Positions 37,367 to 45,895 are shown, numbered from the stretch's first letter. The stretch is DNA of 64,000 nt from an uncultured Roseovarius sp. (GCA_947499555.1 CANMOU010000003.1:384979-448978), one strand, 5' to 3'. Notes: a model not told the origin generated them from the letters alone. Numbers and translations are program-made.

Positions 37367-37719
37367 GCCGTTTTCCAGAAATGTGTGGAATCTGATATTT
37401 CCAGATCAGGTTCTGGGCAAACTTCGCAACCCAGACTCCGAATTGTGTTATGCTGAGAGCTTGGGCGCTGCCGTCCTAAGTTCAAGGGCTTGTTTACATA
37501 AAACCTTATTATTACCAGCAAGATGCTGCGCGATATTAACGTCAAGTTAAGCAGACGCAGATGTCGGCGTAATATGGCGGGCTTCGACGCAAGTTTTCAT
37601 CGTCGGCATTTGGGTATTTGAAACAAGAAAGAAGCTGAAAGCCAAAAGCGTGCTGTGACGATCTGCGTCTTGGCGCAGCGATCTGGTGACGTTAGGTTTT
37701 TAGTCAAAGGAGCGGTCAA
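37367..37719. other. 353-base intergenic region with one dispersed-repeat copy
   Basis: No open reading frame of note on either strand. The stretch is unusually AT-rich around 37490-37550 (TTACATAAAACC, TTATTATTACC), which could contain the promoter of the DCC-family gene. It also carries the short repeat at 37611-37635. No hairpin with a T run was found after hisG. Confidence 0.6.
37611..37635 (+). repeat. Dispersed short repeat, copy 1
   Basis: The copy begins TGGGTATTTG and continues AAACAAGAAAGAAGC. Near-identical copies occur at 62181-62205 and inverted at 62335-62360, all intergenic. Only one or two bases differ between copies. Confidence 0.65.
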
Positions 37720-38181
37720 ATGCGGCCAAAACCACATCCCCCTTATTCTTATCGTGGCGATACGGCTGTGCCCGAGTTCGATGAAACACGCATCCATGTG
37801 GTGATGGATGCCGAATGTGCGCTGTGTTCGCGGGCGGCGCGCAGGATCGCCCGGCTGGACCGGGCCGACAAGGTTCGCATTGCTCCGGCGCAAAGTGGCC
37901 TGGGCCAGGCGCTTTTGCAGCATTATGGGATGTCGCCGGATGATCCTGAAACCTGGCTTTTGGTGGAAGAGGGCCGCGCCTATGGATCGCTTGAAGCAAT
38001 GCTGCGTCTTTTCCCGATGCTCAGTTCAATCTACGCGCCTTTGCGGGGTCTCAGCCTTTTGCCATTTGCGCTGCAGGATTGGATTTATGCCCGCATTGCG
38101 CGCAATCGCTACCGCATCTTCGGTCGCGCGGATCTGTGTGCCTTGCCCGATGCGGCCGTGCAATCAAGGCTTGTGCGGTGA
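37720..38181 (+). CDS. DCC-family (DUF393) thiol-disulfide oxidoreductase-like protein
   Basis: A strong AAAGGAGCGG site precedes the ATG. The family name motif Asp-x-x-Cys-x-x-Cys is seen as D30-A-E-C33-A-L-C36, and the region around residues 25-150 matches the compact thioredoxin-like fold of the DUF393 family (FPMLSSIYAPLRGLSLLP, YRIFGRADLC). The last Cys-containing motif may assist. Length 153 is typical. Its stop overlaps the GTG start of a DUF4166 gene, an arrangement that suggests a joint function. The substrate is unknown. Confidence 0.88.
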   Translation: MRPKPHPPYSYRGDTAVPEFDETRIHVVMDAECALCSRAARRIARLDRADKVRIAPAQSGLGQALLQHYGMSPDDPETWLLVEEGRAYGSLEAMLRLFPMLSSIYAPLRGLSLLPFALQDWIYARIARNRYRIFGRADLCALPDAAVQSRLVR

Positions 38182-38705
38182 CGAGCGTCTATGCGGAAAT
38201 CCTGGGCTCGAAGGGATTGGCGCAATTGGCACCGGAATGTCGGCTGATGCATAACAGCATGGGGCGGTTTTCGGGCGAAATCACTGTTGAGATGACGCGC
38301 AACCCCGTGCTGCGGCTGGTTTTGAAACTGGCGGGGTTTCCAGGCAGATTTGTTGACGCAAGCCTTGTTTTTACCAAGGAGAAACAAGGGGATATTGAAG
38401 TTTGGACGCGACAAATCGGCGATGAGGTCATGCGCACCGTGCAGTGGGTGGAAAGCGGCGATCGGCTGGCTGAGCGGCTTGGAGCGATGACGGCGATCAG
38501 CCGGTTGTCTCTGGCCGATGGAGGTCTGGACCTGACCGATTGGCGGTTTCGGTTTGCAGGACTACGTCTTCCGCGATGGGCGGCGCCAAGAGTGACAGCT
38601 TCTGAGCGACCGAACCGAGGGCGATACAGGTTTGAAATCGCGATTTGCCTGCCTTGGGGATCAAAGCCGATTGTCAGATATTTCGGCTGGTTACAGACGA
38701 CCTAG
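38178..38705 (+). CDS. DUF4166-domain protein
   Basis: I place the start at the GTG overlapping the upstream stop (GTGA). The frame stays open further upstream, but only as a shadow of the DCC gene. The 175-residue product has the DUF4166 pattern: LAPECRLMHNSMGRFSGEITV, FPGRFVDASLVF, and the closing RFEIAICLPWGSKPIVRYFGWL split at PW. The function is unknown. DCC and DUF4166 genes appearing together hint at a shared membrane or lipid pathway, which is inference. Confidence 0.82.
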   Translation: MTSVYAEILGSKGLAQLAPECRLMHNSMGRFSGEITVEMTRNPVLRLVLKLAGFPGRFVDASLVFTKEKQGDIEVWTRQIGDEVMRTVQWVESGDRLAERLGAMTAISRLSLADGGLDLTDWRFRFAGLRLPRWAAPRVTASERPNRGRYRFEIAICLPWGSKPIVRYFGWLQTT

Positions 38706-38737
38706 GGGCGTCCAGTTTCCGCAGCAGAACGGGCAGA

Positions 38738-39751
38738 TCAGAGGCCGTTAAGAAAGGCGGTCAGATTTGTGCCCAAAGCTTCTGAGACATACCCACCCTC
38801 CTGAACAAGAACCATGGGCAGACCAAGGGACGCAATCGCTCGGGCGATGTGAGTAAACCCTTCCGTTGTCAAAGCAAGCCCCTGAAACGGGTCTTCTTCG
38901 TGGGCATCAAGGCCCAGGGCAACAACGACGACAGTGCAATTTTCATCCGCAATTCTTTGCAATGCAGTATCGAGTGCCTTGAGGATCCCGTGATTGCCTG
39001 TGCCACGGGGCAGCGGTACGTTCAAATTGGCACCTTTCCCGTCGCCTTCTCCGATTTCATCGGCATGGCCCCAGAAAAAAGGGTAAAACCCGTCTGGATC
39101 GGTATGCAGCGAGAGGGTCAGAACATCGCCGCGCGCGTAAAAGATGCCCTGTGTGCCATTTCCGTGATGAACATCCACATCCAGAATGGCCGGACGCAGG
39201 CCCGCGTCCAGCAACCGTTGTGCGGCAATAGCGGCGTTGTTGAAAAAGCAAAACCCGCCGGCCTGATCGGCAAAGGCATGGTGGCCCGGTGGTCGGCAAA
39301 GCGCGTAGACGCATCTGTCACCCGCAAGAACCGCATCCGTGGCAGCAATCGCCGACTGGGCAGAGGCGTAAGCGGCGGCATAGGTATGGGGACCGATGGG
39401 ACAGGCCGTATCGGCCTGGTGATAGCCTGCTTGCCCTACCGGCGAGCTTGGATACCCATCCGATCTTGCGCGGGGGTGCACATTGGGAATGACTTCCGGT
39501 GCGGCGCCCGGCAAAGCTGACCACCGGGCATGGATTGTCTGCAGGAAGCTCAGGTATCGTGCGTCATGAACTGCTGCAATCGGCGCAAGACCCGCATCCG
39601 GCGGTTTCGAAAACTGACACCCGGCAGCTTCCGCGCCTTGCTTCAACAAGGCGATCCTCTCAACCTGTTCCGGTGACGGCTTGAGCATTCCCTGATGCAG
39701 AAATGTCTGAGGGTTATGCGTGGCTTGGATGGAATCGAGAAAGGCTTTCAT
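38738..39751 (-). CDS. Histone-deacetylase-family protein (acetylpolyamine amidohydrolase-like)
   Basis: All class II deacetylase hallmarks appear: RPPGHHAF with the catalytic His157-His158 pair, the zinc ligands in LDVDVHHGNG (Asp193 and His195), and a third Asp in VALGLDAHEEDPF. Length 337 fits the bacterial APAH/HdaH branch. The bacterial members deacetylate acetylpolyamines or related small amides. It diverges from the Rieske operon across a 95-base gap, which may or may not imply functional linkage. Confidence 0.9.
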   Translation of the reverse strand: MKAFLDSIQATHNPQTFLHQGMLKPSPEQVERIALLKQGAEAAGCQFSKPPDAGLAPIAAVHDARYLSFLQTIHARWSALPGAAPEVIPNVHPRARSDGYPSSPVGQAGYHQADTACPIGPHTYAAAYASAQSAIAATDAVLAGDRCVYALCRPPGHHAFADQAGGFCFFNNAAIAAQRLLDAGLRPAILDVDVHHGNGTQGIFYARGDVLTLSLHTDPDGFYPFFWGHADEIGEGDGKGANLNVPLPRGTGNHGILKALDTALQRIADENCTVVVVALGLDAHEEDPFQGLALTTEGFTHIARAIASLGLPMVLVQEGGYVSEALGTNLTAFLNGL

Positions 39752-39846
39752 GACGACCTACTCAAATCAGATCACGTTTTTTCTGTAAACCTAGCGTTAC
39801 AGGTTCAAATGTCGCAACATCGGCGAAACCGGCACGGGGGAATCGA

Positions 39847-41457
39847 ATGAAAAAGGTCTCAGTCGCGACATTTGCGGATTTGCCGGATCGCGAACCGCAA
39901 TACGCGCTGGTGGGAGAGGTTGATCTTGTGGTTGTCCGTTTTGATGATGCCGTTTCGGTGATGTATGGCCGTTGCCTGCATCGCGGGGCGCTGATGTCCG
40001 ACGGCTTTGTGCAGGGCGACAATCTGATTTGTGGATTGCATTACTGGGACTATCGCCTTGATAGCGGTGTCTCGGAATACAACAATGCCGAAGCACTTCC
40101 CAAATTCACCTGCTGGATCGAAGAGGGCACCGTCTGGGTGGATGAAGACGAGGTCGCGTCCTGGGCCAGGGATCACCCTCAGCCTTTCCAGCGCGACACA
40201 TATCTGGGCCTATATGCAGACACCAGCCACGGCACCGAGGAAGAGCCGCATAACGCGCTTATTCAGCGCTATGCGCGCGAGGGGCTGTCGAAGACCGGTC
40301 ATCACGGCGTTGTCGACAGCATGGGCGTGCCGCGCGCGGAGTTGCCTGACTGGGACGATATCCAGATCATCACCGCGCAATTGCACCGCCCGCCTTTACT
40401 GGATGATGAGACCGTGGGCACTGAGGTGATCATTGGCCCCAATGCCCAGAAACCCTTGAAGCTGGATATCCCGCTTTTTGTCTCGGACATGAGCTTTGGG
40501 GCGCTGAGCGAACCGGCGAAACTGGCGCTTGCGCGAGGGGCTGAACTGGCCGGGACAGGCATCTGCTCGGGCGAAGGTGGCATGCTGCCTGAAGAGCAGG
40601 AAGCCAATTCGCGCTATTTCTACGAACTTGCCTCCGCGCGGTTCGGCTTTGACTGGGACAAGCTTGATCGCGTGCAGGCTTTTCATTTCAAAGGCGGGCA
40701 GGGGGCCAAGACCGGCACGGGCGGGCATCTTCCCGGAGCCAAGGTCAAAGGCAAGATCGCGGATGTGCGTGGGCTCAAGGAAGGCGAGGATGCGATTTCG
40801 CCCTCTCGCTTCCCTGATTGGACAGAACCCAGCCAGATCAAGGACTTCGCGGACGAGGTCCGGGATCGTACCGGCGGCATTCCCATCGGCTACAAGCTGA
40901 GTGCGCAGCATATCGAGAAGGATATCGACGCAGCTCTCGAGGTCGGTGTGGATTACATCATCCTTGATGGGCGTGGCGGCGGAACGGGTGCCGCACCTCT
41001 GATTTTCCGAGACAATATCTCGGTGCCGACAATCCCGGCACTGGCCCGCGCGCGGCGGCATCTGGATCGTCTTGAGCGCTCGGATATCACGCTCGTCATA
41101 ACCGGCGGGCTGCGCAAGCCGGTGGATTTCGTCAAGGCTGTGGCGCTTGGGGCGGATGCCGTGGCGATCTCGAATTCCGCCATGCAGGCCATTGGTTGCA
41201 TCGCCATGCGGGCCTGTCACACCAACAACTGCCCGGTGGGCATCGCCACGCAGAAGCCGCATCTGGTGAGCCGTCTGGTGGTCGAGAAATCGGCCAGGCA
41301 ATTGGCCAACTTCTTTGAAGCTTCGGTGGAACTGATGCAGGTCATGGCGCGGGCTTGTGGCCATGATCACCTGTCGAAATTCAATGCAGATGACCTGACA
41401 ACCTGGAAACGCGAAATGGCGGAGCTTTCGGGCGTTGCGTATGGAGGCGTCCAATGA
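39847..41457 (+). CDS. Rieske-glutamate synthase (FMN) fusion protein
   Basis: Residues 1-105 are a Rieske [2Fe-2S] domain with both ligand boxes: C43-L-H45 and C62-G-L-H65. Residues about 140-530 are the FMN-binding glutamate synthase domain, with PLFVSDMSFGALSEPAK, GEGGMLPEE, KGGQGAKTGTGGHLPG, and DGRGGGTGAAPL. The [3Fe-4S]-type cysteines are C451-x5-C457-x4-C462. The usual N-terminal amidotransferase domain and the NADPH subunit are absent. The Rieske domain therefore probably replaces a pyridine-nucleotide partner as electron donor or acceptor. First gene of a six-gene operon with overlapping or nearly touching genes. The reaction is unknown. Confidence 0.9.
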   Translation: MKKVSVATFADLPDREPQYALVGEVDLVVVRFDDAVSVMYGRCLHRGALMSDGFVQGDNLICGLHYWDYRLDSGVSEYNNAEALPKFTCWIEEGTVWVDEDEVASWARDHPQPFQRDTYLGLYADTSHGTEEEPHNALIQRYAREGLSKTGHHGVVDSMGVPRAELPDWDDIQIITAQLHRPPLLDDETVGTEVIIGPNAQKPLKLDIPLFVSDMSFGALSEPAKLALARGAELAGTGICSGEGGMLPEEQEANSRYFYELASARFGFDWDKLDRVQAFHFKGGQGAKTGTGGHLPGAKVKGKIADVRGLKEGEDAISPSRFPDWTEPSQIKDFADEVRDRTGGIPIGYKLSAQHIEKDIDAALEVGVDYIILDGRGGGTGAAPLIFRDNISVPTIPALARARRHLDRLERSDITLVITGGLRKPVDFVKAVALGADAVAISNSAMQAIGCIAMRACHTNNCPVGIATQKPHLVSRLVVEKSARQLANFFEASVELMQVMARACGHDHLSKFNADDLTTWKREMAELSGVAYGGVQ

Positions 41458-41819
41458 TGGCCGCTGGGCTGGTGATCTTTGCTGAATACTGGCTCATGAT
41501 CGGCGGTGTCGTGGCGCTATTGTTTCTGACCATCGGCATTGACCGGATCGATGAGGACGCAAGGGGGGCTTACATCTTTCGCCCGCTTCTGGTGCCCGGT
41601 GTCTTGCTCATCTGGCCGCTCGTGTTGTGGCGATGGTACGCGCTCGAGACTGGGCGTGCTGATGAAACCAAACGCTACAAGGCGGTGCGCGGGGCGCATG
41701 GTCTCATAGCGGTGGGCATGGCGCTTTCTATCGCGATCATCATCGCTTTCGGGCTTGGCATCAAGCAAACCTGGCCGGATCACATCGCGCCAGAGCGGCT
41801 GTCGGAGGCGGGGCAATGA
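41454..41819 (+). CDS. Small membrane protein of the Rieske operon, 121 aa
   Basis: The ATG overlaps the upstream stop by 4 bases, and its own stop overlaps the next start (ATGA). Three hydrophobic helices are likely: residues about 5-26, 45-60 and 84-105. Between helices 1 and 2 lies IDRIDEDARGAYIFRPLLVPG and after helix 2 a short LWRWYALETGR loop. No metal or haem ligand pattern is evident. It may be a subunit anchoring the cytochrome-like protein encoded next. I recognise no family. Confidence 0.75.
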   Translation: MMAAGLVIFAEYWLMIGGVVALLFLTIGIDRIDEDARGAYIFRPLLVPGVLLIWPLVLWRWYALETGRADETKRYKAVRGAHGLIAVGMALSIAIIIAFGLGIKQTWPDHIAPERLSEAGQ

Positions 41820-42859
41820 GCGTCAAATACATCCCCGTCCAGTGGAACCCGAACAAGTGGGTCTATGACGTCTTCATGCTGGCCGGCGTGGCGGCGTTTC
41901 TGTGGATTTTCATCCATGTCACACCCGAAATCCTAAGCCACGAGCGCCCAATCAACAGCCAGGTGCACAATGCGCGGGCTTTTGGGGCCTGCGCGTTCCT
42001 CATGCTGTCGATAACCCTGGCCATCGGCCCATTGGCCAAACTCGACACACGCTTCATGCCGCTGCTGTACAACAGGCGGCATTTCGGCGTGATGACGGCC
42101 TTTGTGGCCACCGCGCATGCAGGCTACATCCTGAACTGGTATTTCGCCTTTTCTTTCGTGCCCAAATGGGACGCGCTTATCCTGTCCAACACCAGCTATG
42201 GTCAGCTTCTGGGCTTTCCGTTTGAGGCGCTGGGGGCATTTGCACTTGTCATTCTGTTGATCTTGGCAGCGACCAGCCATGATTTCTGGCTCAAATTCCT
42301 CACAGCACCAGTCTGGAAGCGCCTGCATTACCTGATCTATGCCGCCTATATTGCGGTTGTGGGTCATATCAGCCTTGGGATTTTGCAAGATCAGCAAAGC
42401 CTGTTCTTGCCGGTGTTTTTCATTGCCACGGCCTGGATCGTGGCACTTCTGCATGTCTGGGCCTTTATGGCAGAACGCAAGAAGGGCGACCCGTTGGCCG
42501 TGGCGGCGGGGGATTGGATGCGCATCTGTCAGGCAGATGAGATCGAAGAAGGACGCGCCCGCATCGCGGTTTTGCCCGATGGCAAACGCGTGGCGGTCTT
42601 TAAGCATGAAGGCAAGCTTTCGGCCATATCGAACGCCTGTGCGCACCAAAACGGCCCTCTGGGCGAAGGGCGCATCATTGATTGCCTCGTGACGTGCCCC
42701 TGGCACGGGTTTCAATACCGGGTGACCGATGGCAAATCCCCGGCACCCTTCACCGAGAAAATTCCAACCTACAATCTGCGTGTCGAGAATGGCGCGGTCC
42801 TGGTCGATCCCAAGGCCAACCCACCCGGCACGCATGTTGATCCTGTCGAGGTGGCGTGA
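41816..42859 (+). CDS. Ferric-reductase-like membrane protein with C-terminal Rieske domain
   Basis: Residues 1-220 carry about six membrane helices of the ferric-reductase-like transmembrane family. The candidate haem histidines include His101, His171, His184 and His213 (in ATAHAGY, KRLHYLIY, VVGHISLG, ALLHVWAF). Residues about 230-345 are a Rieske domain with C275-A-H277 and C294-P-W-H297, the loop QNGPLGEG being identical to that of the thiamine-enzyme gene downstream. A b-type cytochrome plus [2Fe-2S] electron conduit across the membrane is the natural reading. The gene overlaps its neighbours on both sides. Confidence 0.9.
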   Translation: MSVKYIPVQWNPNKWVYDVFMLAGVAAFLWIFIHVTPEILSHERPINSQVHNARAFGACAFLMLSITLAIGPLAKLDTRFMPLLYNRRHFGVMTAFVATAHAGYILNWYFAFSFVPKWDALILSNTSYGQLLGFPFEALGAFALVILLILAATSHDFWLKFLTAPVWKRLHYLIYAAYIAVVGHISLGILQDQQSLFLPVFFIATAWIVALLHVWAFMAERKKGDPLAVAAGDWMRICQADEIEEGRARIAVLPDGKRVAVFKHEGKLSAISNACAHQNGPLGEGRIIDCLVTCPWHGFQYRVTDGKSPAPFTEKIPTYNLRVENGAVLVDPKANPPGTHVDPVEVA

Positions 42860-43623
42860 TGGCGGACAAGAAAGACAAACCGTTTTTCGTGGGATATCTG
42901 ACGGCGCCGGATGGGTTGCGTAGTTTTCTCATCGGCATCGGCATCGGCTTGGTCCTGCTGATGGCGGGTGTGGGTCTCGGTATTGGTGCGACGCAAGATG
43001 ATCCGGGCAATGGCGCGTTTCGCGGGGATTATGGCCGTCAGACCGTGACTGGGGTTATGGAACTGACGCCTTACCCCGTGGTGCGTGTCACCCAAGGCAG
43101 CGAACATGTCCCCGAGGGGCGCACGCTCATGCTTTCGGCGGGGGGCAAGCAAAGTCTGATGAACCGGGTTCGGGATCTGGACGGGCAGCTTGTCACGGTA
43201 TCCGGCACTATTCTCGACCGTGGTGAACTGGATATGCTGCAGGTGCGTGGTGGGCAAAACGGGATTGCGCCGGCAGAAGGTGATGCCCCGGAGATGGAAC
43301 GCGAAGAGCTTGGCCGCTGGCGCATCGCGGGTGAGATCTGTGATGGCAAATGCCTCGCCGGGGCCATGCGCCCGGGCGTCGGGATTGCACATAAAGCTTG
43401 TGCTAATCTTTGCCTGATCGGGGACATCCCGCCGGTTTTCGTCAGCACGCAGCCCGTTGAAGGCAGTGAGTTTTTGCTTGTCGTCGGTCCGGATGGCACG
43501 ATCTTCCCCAAATCGGCCTATGACCTAGTCGCGGCCTATATATCGGTTGAAGGCAAGGTGGTCCGCCACGGCGATCTTCTGGTCTTCCATCTTGAACCTG
43601 ACACAGCGGAGCTGGTGCAGTGA
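42859..43623 (+). CDS. Membrane-anchored protein with a conserved-looking Cys/His motif
   Basis: I start it at the ATG sharing a base with the upstream stop (TGATG). A GTG three bases earlier is also open. One helix at residues 22-43, preceded by Lys-rich sequence, suggests a cytoplasmic N-terminus and a periplasmic body. The body has an OB-like strand-rich section (VTGVMELTPYPVVRVTQG) and the motif C161-x3-C165 ... H178-x2-C181-x3-C185, followed by IPPVFV. Such a pattern could hold a metal, haem or disulfides. I recognise the flavour of an unnamed redox-associated family but cannot name it. Confidence 0.78.
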   Translation: MADKKDKPFFVGYLTAPDGLRSFLIGIGIGLVLLMAGVGLGIGATQDDPGNGAFRGDYGRQTVTGVMELTPYPVVRVTQGSEHVPEGRTLMLSAGGKQSLMNRVRDLDGQLVTVSGTILDRGELDMLQVRGGQNGIAPAEGDAPEMEREELGRWRIAGEICDGKCLAGAMRPGVGIAHKACANLCLIGDIPPVFVSTQPVEGSEFLLVVGPDGTIFPKSAYDLVAAYISVEGKVVRHGDLLVFHLEPDTAELVQ

Positions 43624-43889
43624 TCCGGCGGCTTATCTGGACCCTGATTGCCGCATTTGCCGGTGTTGCCCTGCTCTACATCTCCCGTTTCTGGGTGTTT
43701 CAGCTTTGGGGCCGAGAGGGGCTTTTCGGCATCGAGGCCCTGCGCCCCCAGGGCGGTTTGCTCGCGCAATGGCTGCGCGGTACGGAATTCGCCGATTTTG
43801 AACTGGTCATCTGGGTCGTGCTCAGCTTTCTGGCCCTCACCATCCTGCAAAAGATTTACGATCTGACCAGTGGCGGCAGCCACGACTGA
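43620..43889 (+). CDS. Small two-helix membrane protein of the Rieske operon, 89 aa
   Basis: A GTG start overlaps the upstream stop (GTGA). Two helices are predicted: residues about 5-28 and 61-80, joined by a soluble segment GREGLFGIEALRPQGG. No cofactor-binding residues are apparent. The gene is 11 bases before the Rieske-thiamine enzyme. Its conserved position suggests an accessory subunit. It is not a member of any family I can identify. Confidence 0.72.
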   Translation: MIRRLIWTLIAAFAGVALLYISRFWVFQLWGREGLFGIEALRPQGGLLAQWLRGTEFADFELVIWVVLSFLALTILQKIYDLTSGGSHD

Positions 43890-43900
43890 AAGGACAAACC

Positions 43901-45880
43901 ATGGCAAACGAGGCACTTGACTGGATTTCCGTGGGCCATGTGGAGGACTTGCCCGAAGGCCGGGTGAAAACGGTCACGGCGCGCACCACCTCGATTTGTC
44001 TGGTGCATTTCGATGGGCAATGGGCTGCGATGGACAATCGCTGCCCGCATCAGAACGGACCATTGGGGGAAGGCTCCATCGAAAAGGGCGTGGATGACCA
44101 ATGCTGGGTCCGTTGCCCCTGGCACGGGTGGGATTTCGATCCGCTGACCGGCAAGCCCCCAGGTGGGCACGAAGATACCGGGCAAAAGATGTTTCCGATT
44201 GATGTTCGCGATGGTGAGATTTTCGTGGGGCTCGAACCGGAACCTGACGCCCCGCGCACGATCAGCGATGCGATGGTGGAAACTTTCGTGAATTGGGGGC
44301 TCAAATCCGTCTTTGGCATGGTGGGCCACTCGAACCTTGGTTTGGCCGAGGCCATCCGGCTCAAAGTGGGTAGCAAAGACCTCAAATACTACGGTATCCG
44401 CCACGAAGGCGCAGCGGCCTTTGCCGCATCGGCCTATGGAAAACTTACCGGCATGCCCGCGGGGTGCCTGACAATTGCTGGACCGGGGGCCACCAATCTT
44501 CTCACGGGCATGTGGGACGCCAAGGTGGATCGCGCACCGGTTCTGGCGCTGACCGGCCAGGTGCAGACCCAGGTGCTTGGCCCCGGTGCGTTTCAGGACA
44601 TTGATCTGGCGTCTGCCTTTGCCGCTGTGTCGCGTTTTTCGCAGCCGGTTCTGGGCGGTGCCAATGCGGTGGAATTGGCGGCCCTGGCCTGCAAAAATGC
44701 GATTGTTCACCAGGATGTGGCGCATCTTATCTTTCCCGACGACGTCCAAACCGTGCCGTCTGATGTGAAGGCCAGCCATCCTGAGGGTCGCCTGAGCCGG
44801 GTTGAGATCACGCCGTCGGCGCAGGACATGGAGGCGGCGGTCGACAAGATCGGCGCAGCAAAGCGTCCGATCATCATCGTCGGTCACGGCGCCTTTGATG
44901 CTCGCGAAAAAATCGTTGCGCTGGCAGAAAAGCTTAGCGCGCCAGTCCTGACTACGTTCAAGGCCAAAGGGCTTGTGCCTGATGACCACCCGAACGCAGC
45001 CGGTGTGCTCGGTCGCTCGGGCACGCCGATTGCAAGCTGGTTCATGAATGAAACGGATTTAATCATTGCCTTGGGCGCAAGCTTTTCAAATCATTCGGGA
45101 ATTGAACCGTCCAAACCCATCATTCAGGTCGATTATGACCGGATGCAGCTTGGCAAGTTCCATCCCGTGGACCTGCCCATCTGGGGAGAGGTGGGAACGG
45201 TGTGTGATCTGCTGAACAGCCGTGCCAAGCCGCATCCGAAGGCGGAGGACCAGAAAAGCGAGCTGGCCGAGCGCTGGCAAATTTGGCGGGACGAGAAGAC
45301 CACAAGGCTGACCGAAGATCATGGCACCGGCCTGCATTCGGCAGCTGTCTTTAAGGCCTTGTCCGAGCTTGCGCCTGATGATGCGATATTTGCGGTGGAT
45401 GTGGGAAACAACACGTATTCCTTCGGCCGATACCTCGAAACCAAGGGCACTCAACGGGTCTTGATGTCAGGCTACCTTGGGTCCATCGGGTTCGGCTTTC
45501 CCGCAGCACTTGGCGCCTGGGCTGCGACTCAGGATTTCGGCGCTTTGAAAGGTCGCAAAGTCATCTCGATTTCCGGCGACGGCGGCTTTGGCCAATATCC
45601 GATGGAGTTCACCACGGCAGTCAAATACGGTATGAACATCACCCATCTTCTCTTGCATAACGGAGAGCTTGGAAAGATCTCGAAAGAACAGCGTGCAGGC
45701 GAATGGCCGGTGTGGGAAACCGACCTTGTGAACCCGCCGTTTTCCGCCTTTGCGCGGCTTTGCGGTGGTGTCGGCGAAAAGGTTGCCGAAGCTGATCAGA
45801 TCGCACCGGTCCTGAGGGCCGCGTTGGCCGCCGATGGCCCGGCACTGGTCGAGTTCATGACCGACGCAGAATTGGTCTGA
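43901..45880 (+). CDS. Rieske-thiamine diphosphate enzyme fusion protein
   Basis: A GAAAGGAC site precedes the ATG. Residues 1-112 form a Rieske domain (C48-P-H50 and C72-P-W-H75). Residues about 118-655 form an acetolactate synthase/pyruvate oxidase-type enzyme. Glu169 in RHEGAAAFAASAYG is the predicted activating Glu, and the diphosphate motif is SGDGGFGQYPMEF, closing with LLLHNGELG where the family usually has Asn-Asn. Rieske fusion is unusual for this family, whose redox members use FAD and quinone or oxygen. It probably oxidises a 2-oxoacid-type substrate and passes electrons to [2Fe-2S]. It is the last gene of the operon. Confidence 0.9.
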   Translation: MANEALDWISVGHVEDLPEGRVKTVTARTTSICLVHFDGQWAAMDNRCPHQNGPLGEGSIEKGVDDQCWVRCPWHGWDFDPLTGKPPGGHEDTGQKMFPIDVRDGEIFVGLEPEPDAPRTISDAMVETFVNWGLKSVFGMVGHSNLGLAEAIRLKVGSKDLKYYGIRHEGAAAFAASAYGKLTGMPAGCLTIAGPGATNLLTGMWDAKVDRAPVLALTGQVQTQVLGPGAFQDIDLASAFAAVSRFSQPVLGGANAVELAALACKNAIVHQDVAHLIFPDDVQTVPSDVKASHPEGRLSRVEITPSAQDMEAAVDKIGAAKRPIIIVGHGAFDAREKIVALAEKLSAPVLTTFKAKGLVPDDHPNAAGVLGRSGTPIASWFMNETDLIIALGASFSNHSGIEPSKPIIQVDYDRMQLGKFHPVDLPIWGEVGTVCDLLNSRAKPHPKAEDQKSELAERWQIWRDEKTTRLTEDHGTGLHSAAVFKALSELAPDDAIFAVDVGNNTYSFGRYLETKGTQRVLMSGYLGSIGFGFPAALGAWAATQDFGALKGRKVISISGDGGFGQYPMEFTTAVKYGMNITHLLLHNGELGKISKEQRAGEWPVWETDLVNPPFSAFARLCGGVGEKVAEADQIAPVLRAALAADGPALVEFMTDAELV

Positions 45881-45895
45881 GACACGCGGCGTGTC
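45881..45895 (+). terminator. Hairpin after the Rieske-thiamine enzyme
   Basis: GACACG (45881-45886) and CGTGTC (45890-45895) form a perfect stem with a CGG loop directly after the TGA. It is followed by TTATC, a poor T run. It fits the end of the Rieske operon. Confidence 0.5.

Noticed and set aside
40396-41454. 352-codon open frame opposite the Rieske-glutamate synthase
   Set aside because: Shadow of the FMN domain; gene on the plus strand has all the motifs.
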